Source: [Zimmermannella] faecalis ATCC 13722
GTDB taxonomy: Bacteria; Actinomycetota; Actinomycetes; Actinomycetales; Microbacteriaceae
NCBI RefSeq assembly: GCF_000381765.1
Contig: NZ_KB907082.1
Span: 62,001 to 126,000, forward strand
Reading direction: 5' to 3'
Length of the DNA stretch: 64,000 nucleotides
In this document: positions 61,428-64,000 of the stretch, in pieces
How the letters are laid out: every line of letters starts with the position of its first letter
Numbering within the stretch: position 1 is the first letter of the stretch
The notes under the pieces: model-generated
Databases searched by the model: none
Seen by the model: only the letters and a program-made list of their open reading frames with translations
Told to the model about the DNA's origin: nothing
Made by a program: the position numbers and the translations under genes

Positions 61428-62150
61428 ATGAAGACGAGTGATCGACGCGCCGCGACACGGCCCGACTCCCCCGCGACGACGGGCGAGGCGGGCACAACGT
61501 CGTACCTCGCGGTCGCCCGACCGCTCCTGCGCGGCTGGCTGCACACGGGCGCTGCGCCCCTCGCGCTCGTGCTCGGCACCCTACTGTTCCCGTTCGTACA
61601 CAGCGCGCGAGGCGTCGCCGCGGTGACCGTGTTCACGCTGTGCTCGATCATCCTGTTCGGGATGTCGGCGCTGTACCACCGCTTCGACTGGAAGCCGCGC
61701 ACGAAGGCGCTCCTGCGCCGCTTCGACCACGCAAACATCTTCTTGCTCATCGCCGGCACCTATACGCCGCTCGCGCTACTCGCCCTCCCGCCGCAGAAGG
61801 GCTGGATCCTGCTCGCGCTCGTGTGGACGGTCGCCGTCATCGGCATCGTCTTCAACGTCGCCTGGATCACGGCACCGCGCTGGCTCACGACCGCCCTCTA
61901 TCTCGCCACCGGCTGGATCGCGATGATGTACATCGTCGACCTCGTGCACGCCTCGGTCGGCATGATGGTGCTCGTGCTCGTCGGCGGGCTCATCTACACG
62001 GCGGGCGCCGTCGTCTACGCGCTCAAGCGGCCGAACATCTGGCCGAACACGTTCGGGTTCCACGAGGTGTTCCACGCCGCCACGGTCGCCGCGTGGGTGT
62101 GCCACTGGGCCGCGATCCTGCTCATCGTGCTCGACCCGGTCACGGGCTAA
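61428..62150 (+). CDS. Hemolysin III (YqfA/PAQR) family membrane protein
   Basis: A 240-residue protein with seven spans. The conserved SALYHRFDW, RRFDHANIFLLIAGTYTP, and FHEVFHAATVAAW histidines form the PAQR metal site. The family is widespread; despite its name most members are not toxins. ATG 61428 (GTG 61425 also possible). Divergent from uppS. Confidence 0.9.
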   Translation: MKTSDRRAATRPDSPATTGEAGTTSYLAVARPLLRGWLHTGAAPLALVLGTLLFPFVHSARGVAAVTVFTLCSIILFGMSALYHRFDWKPRTKALLRRFDHANIFLLIAGTYTPLALLALPPQKGWILLALVWTVAVIGIVFNVAWITAPRWLTTALYLATGWIAMMYIVDLVHASVGMMVLVLVGGLIYTAGAVVYALKRPNIWPNTFGFHEVFHAATVAAWVCHWAAILLIVLDPVTG

Positions 62151-62176
62151 CCTCGCCTGACCGGGCGCAGGCGGCG

Positions 62177-64000
62177 CTACTTGCGGTCGTAGATCTCCTC
62201 GAGCGACTCCGCAAAGTGTTCGAGCACAACGCGCCGCACGAGCTTCGTCGAGGCCGAGACCTCCCCGCGATCCTCGCTGAAGGCGCGGGGCACGATCACG
62301 AACTTGCGAATCGACTCGGCCCGCGACACGTGTTCGTTTGCGCGATCGACGGCCGACTGCAGCGACTCGAGCACGGCCGGATGCGTGCGGGCCTCCGCGA
62401 GCGTCAGCTCGCCAAGGTCGTGGTTGCGCAGCCACCCGGGCAGCATCGACTCGTCGAGCGAGATGAGCGCGCCGATGAACGGGCGGCCGTCGCCGACGAC
62501 CATGATCTCGCCAATGAGCGGATGCGACCGCAGGTCGTTCTCGAGCACGGCCGGCTGCACGTTCTTGCCGCCCGACGTGACGAGAATCTCCTTCTTTCGC
62601 CCTGAGATGCGCAGGTAGCCGTCGGCGTCGATCTCCCCGAGGTCGCCCGTGTGGAACCAACCATCGGCATCGACCGATTCGGCCGTCGCGTCGGGACGGC
62701 CTCGGTAGCCACGGAACAGGCTCGGCCCCTTGATGAGTACCTCGCCGTCGTCGGCGATCGCGAGCGACATGCCCGGATACGGCGCCCCGACCGTGCCGAT
62801 CTTGCTGCGCCCCGGTCGGTTGACGCTCGCCGGAGCGGTCGTCTCGGTGGCCCCGTAGCCCTCCATGATCATGACGCCGAGGCCGCGATAGAAGTGCGCG
62901 TGCCGGGTCGACAGCGCGGCGCCGCCCGAGATTGCGAACTCGACGTGGCCGCCCATGACCTCGCGCACCTTCGCGAGTACGAGCCGATCGGCGACGGCGT
63001 GCCGGGCGCGGAGCCCGAGGCCGGGACCGCCCTTCGCCTCAAGCGCCTCGGAATAGCACACGGCCGTGTTCACTGCCCAGCGGAAGAGCCGCAGCTTCGC
63101 GCCCGAGCCCGCCTTCGCATCCGCCGCGTTGTAGACCGTCTCGAACACCCGCGGCACGGCGATGAGCCACGTCGGTTTGAATGCCTGAAGGTCGTCGACG
63201 AGCCGCTTCGTGTCCGGCGCGTAGCCGAGCACCGAGCCGGAGTGCACGCAGAGGAACTGTGCGAAGCGCCCGTAGACGTGCGCGAGCGGCAGGAACAGCA
63301 GCGTGCGCTTCGCTGCACCGTCGTCGCCGGACGTCACGACGTGGCCAAGGCCCGGGTCGAGCACGCCGTTCACGACGTGGGCGAGCCAGTTGCGGTGAGT
63401 GAGCGCGACGCCCTTCGGGCGGCCGATCGTGCCAGAGGTGTAGACGATCGACGCGACGTCGTCGATGCGCACGCCGTCGGTGAGCTCGGCGAGCCGGTCG
63501 TCGTCGATCTCGGCGTCGGCGCCCCGCTGCGCGAGCGTGTCGAGATCGCCGCAGTCGATGACGTAGACGCGCTCGAGCCCCGTGCGCTCGCGAATCTGCT
63601 CGGCAAGCGCCGCGTGTTCCTCGGTCTCGACAATGAGGGTCGCGATGTTCGAGTCGGAGCAGATCCACTCGAGCTGCTCCGCCGACGAGGTGTGATACAC
63701 CGGCACGACGACGCCGCCGACGCCATACACGGCGAAGTCGGCGACGGTCCAGTCGTAGCGGGTGCCGGCCATGATGCCGACCGTGTCGCCCGTTGTGACG
63801 CCGGCCGCCGCGAGCCCGCGGGCGACGGCGCGCGCGTCATCGACGAGCTGACCGACGGTGATCGCCTCGAAGTCACCCTCGCGGCGATGCTCGCCGAACA
63901 CCGAGTCGCGCCCGCGCGCCGCGCGCCGCTCGAGCATCCCGAGCAGCGTGTCGGTCTCGGCGAACTCGCCGAGCCCCTCGCTTTCGACGGTGTTCGTGAT
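62177..64000 (-). CDS. Long-chain acyl-CoA ligase (AMP-binding), 5' end beyond window
   Basis: At least 607 codons, with the frame still open at the right edge, so a few N-terminal residues are outside. The P-loop YTSGTIGRPKG, the YGATET motif, and the C-terminal SGRKKEILVTSGGKNVQP belong to FadD15-like fatty acyl-CoA synthetases. It activates fatty acids with ATP. An internal ATG 63937 is a less likely start since homology-like sequence (LGMLERRAA) continues upstream. Converges on the hemolysin III gene. Confidence 0.9.
   Translation of the reverse strand: MTNTVESEGLGEFAETDTLLGMLERRAARGRDSVFGEHRREGDFEAITVGQLVDDARAVARGLAAAGVTTGDTVGIMAGTRYDWTVADFAVYGVGGVVVPVYHTSSAEQLEWICSDSNIATLIVETEEHAALAEQIRERTGLERVYVIDCGDLDTLAQRGADAEIDDDRLAELTDGVRIDDVASIVYTSGTIGRPKGVALTHRNWLAHVVNGVLDPGLGHVVTSGDDGAAKRTLLFLPLAHVYGRFAQFLCVHSGSVLGYAPDTKRLVDDLQAFKPTWLIAVPRVFETVYNAADAKAGSGAKLRLFRWAVNTAVCYSEALEAKGGPGLGLRARHAVADRLVLAKVREVMGGHVEFAISGGAALSTRHAHFYRGLGVMIMEGYGATETTAPASVNRPGRSKIGTVGAPYPGMSLAIADDGEVLIKGPSLFRGYRGRPDATAESVDADGWFHTGDLGEIDADGYLRISGRKKEILVTSGGKNVQPAVLENDLRSHPLIGEIMVVGDGRPFIGALISLDESMLPGWLRNHDLGELTLAEARTHPAVLESLQSAVDRANEHVSRAESIRKFVIVPRAFSEDRGEVSASTKLVRRVVLEHFAESLEEIYDRK

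Noticed and set aside
1-64000. tRNA, rRNA or transposase genes
   Set aside because: None could be recognised by reading; short structured RNAs may have been missed without a computed search.

Overview
This is a 64 kb piece of a high-GC Gram-positive (actinobacterial) chromosome. Gene density, GTG/TTG starts with purine-rich Shine-Dalgarno sites, many 4-bp gene overlaps, and the order ychF / rmuC / glpX / fba / xseA-xseB / DUF4245 / fumC / phoH / uppS point to Micrococcales, most likely Microbacteriaceae. The genus cannot be fixed because no rRNA or tRNA gene was seen.

Positions 1-26.3 kb carry ordinary chromosomal and accessory genes. These are the 5' part of malQ, a Rieske lipoprotein, several MFS exporters with TetR-type regulators, a patatin-like lipase, a DapC-type aminotransferase, a DUF808 membrane protein, a potassium transporter (kup) with an internal in-frame deletion, zapE, arfB, a cold-shock gene, a DMT permease, a SulP permease, an amidohydrolase and a methyltransferase. 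Positions 26.3-30.0 kb are accessory: a VapBC pair, a YefM-YoeB pair, a GNAT acetyltransferase and small unknowns.

The most unusual part is 30.07-47.47 kb. Eight directly repeated segments of about 45 bp are all copies or variants of the 3' end of ychF, encoding VEFRF plus one to two residues and a stop. The genuine ychF end lies at 47425 and seven further copies lie downstream of it, at 42628, 39868, 37458, 35372, 33445, 32749 and 30073. Between consecutive copies lie seven compact cargo blocks (A to G from left to right). A holds an HxlR regulator, a quinone oxidoreductase and a broken hydrolase. B holds one unknown gene. C holds VapBC, a GNAT-HepT chimera and a P-loop kinase. D holds an MmyB-type regulator and an atypical SDR. 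E holds two genes each interrupted by one in-frame stop, plus a membrane protein. F holds a cmtR-type sensor, a P1B metal ATPase and a thioredoxin-fold protein. G holds a TetR regulator and a five-gene redox operon. No integrase or transposase is visible. The layout looks like serial, site-specific insertion of small non-autonomous cassettes into the 3' end of ychF, each insertion restoring a YchF C-terminus and often bringing its own terminator hairpin.

From 47.4 kb to the right end the core genome resumes: ychF, a DnaQ-like exonuclease, rmuC, glpX and fba (gluconeogenesis and glycolysis), xseA-xseB, fumC, a prepilin peptidase, phoH, uppS, a hemolysin III family protein and an acyl-CoA ligase cut by the window end.
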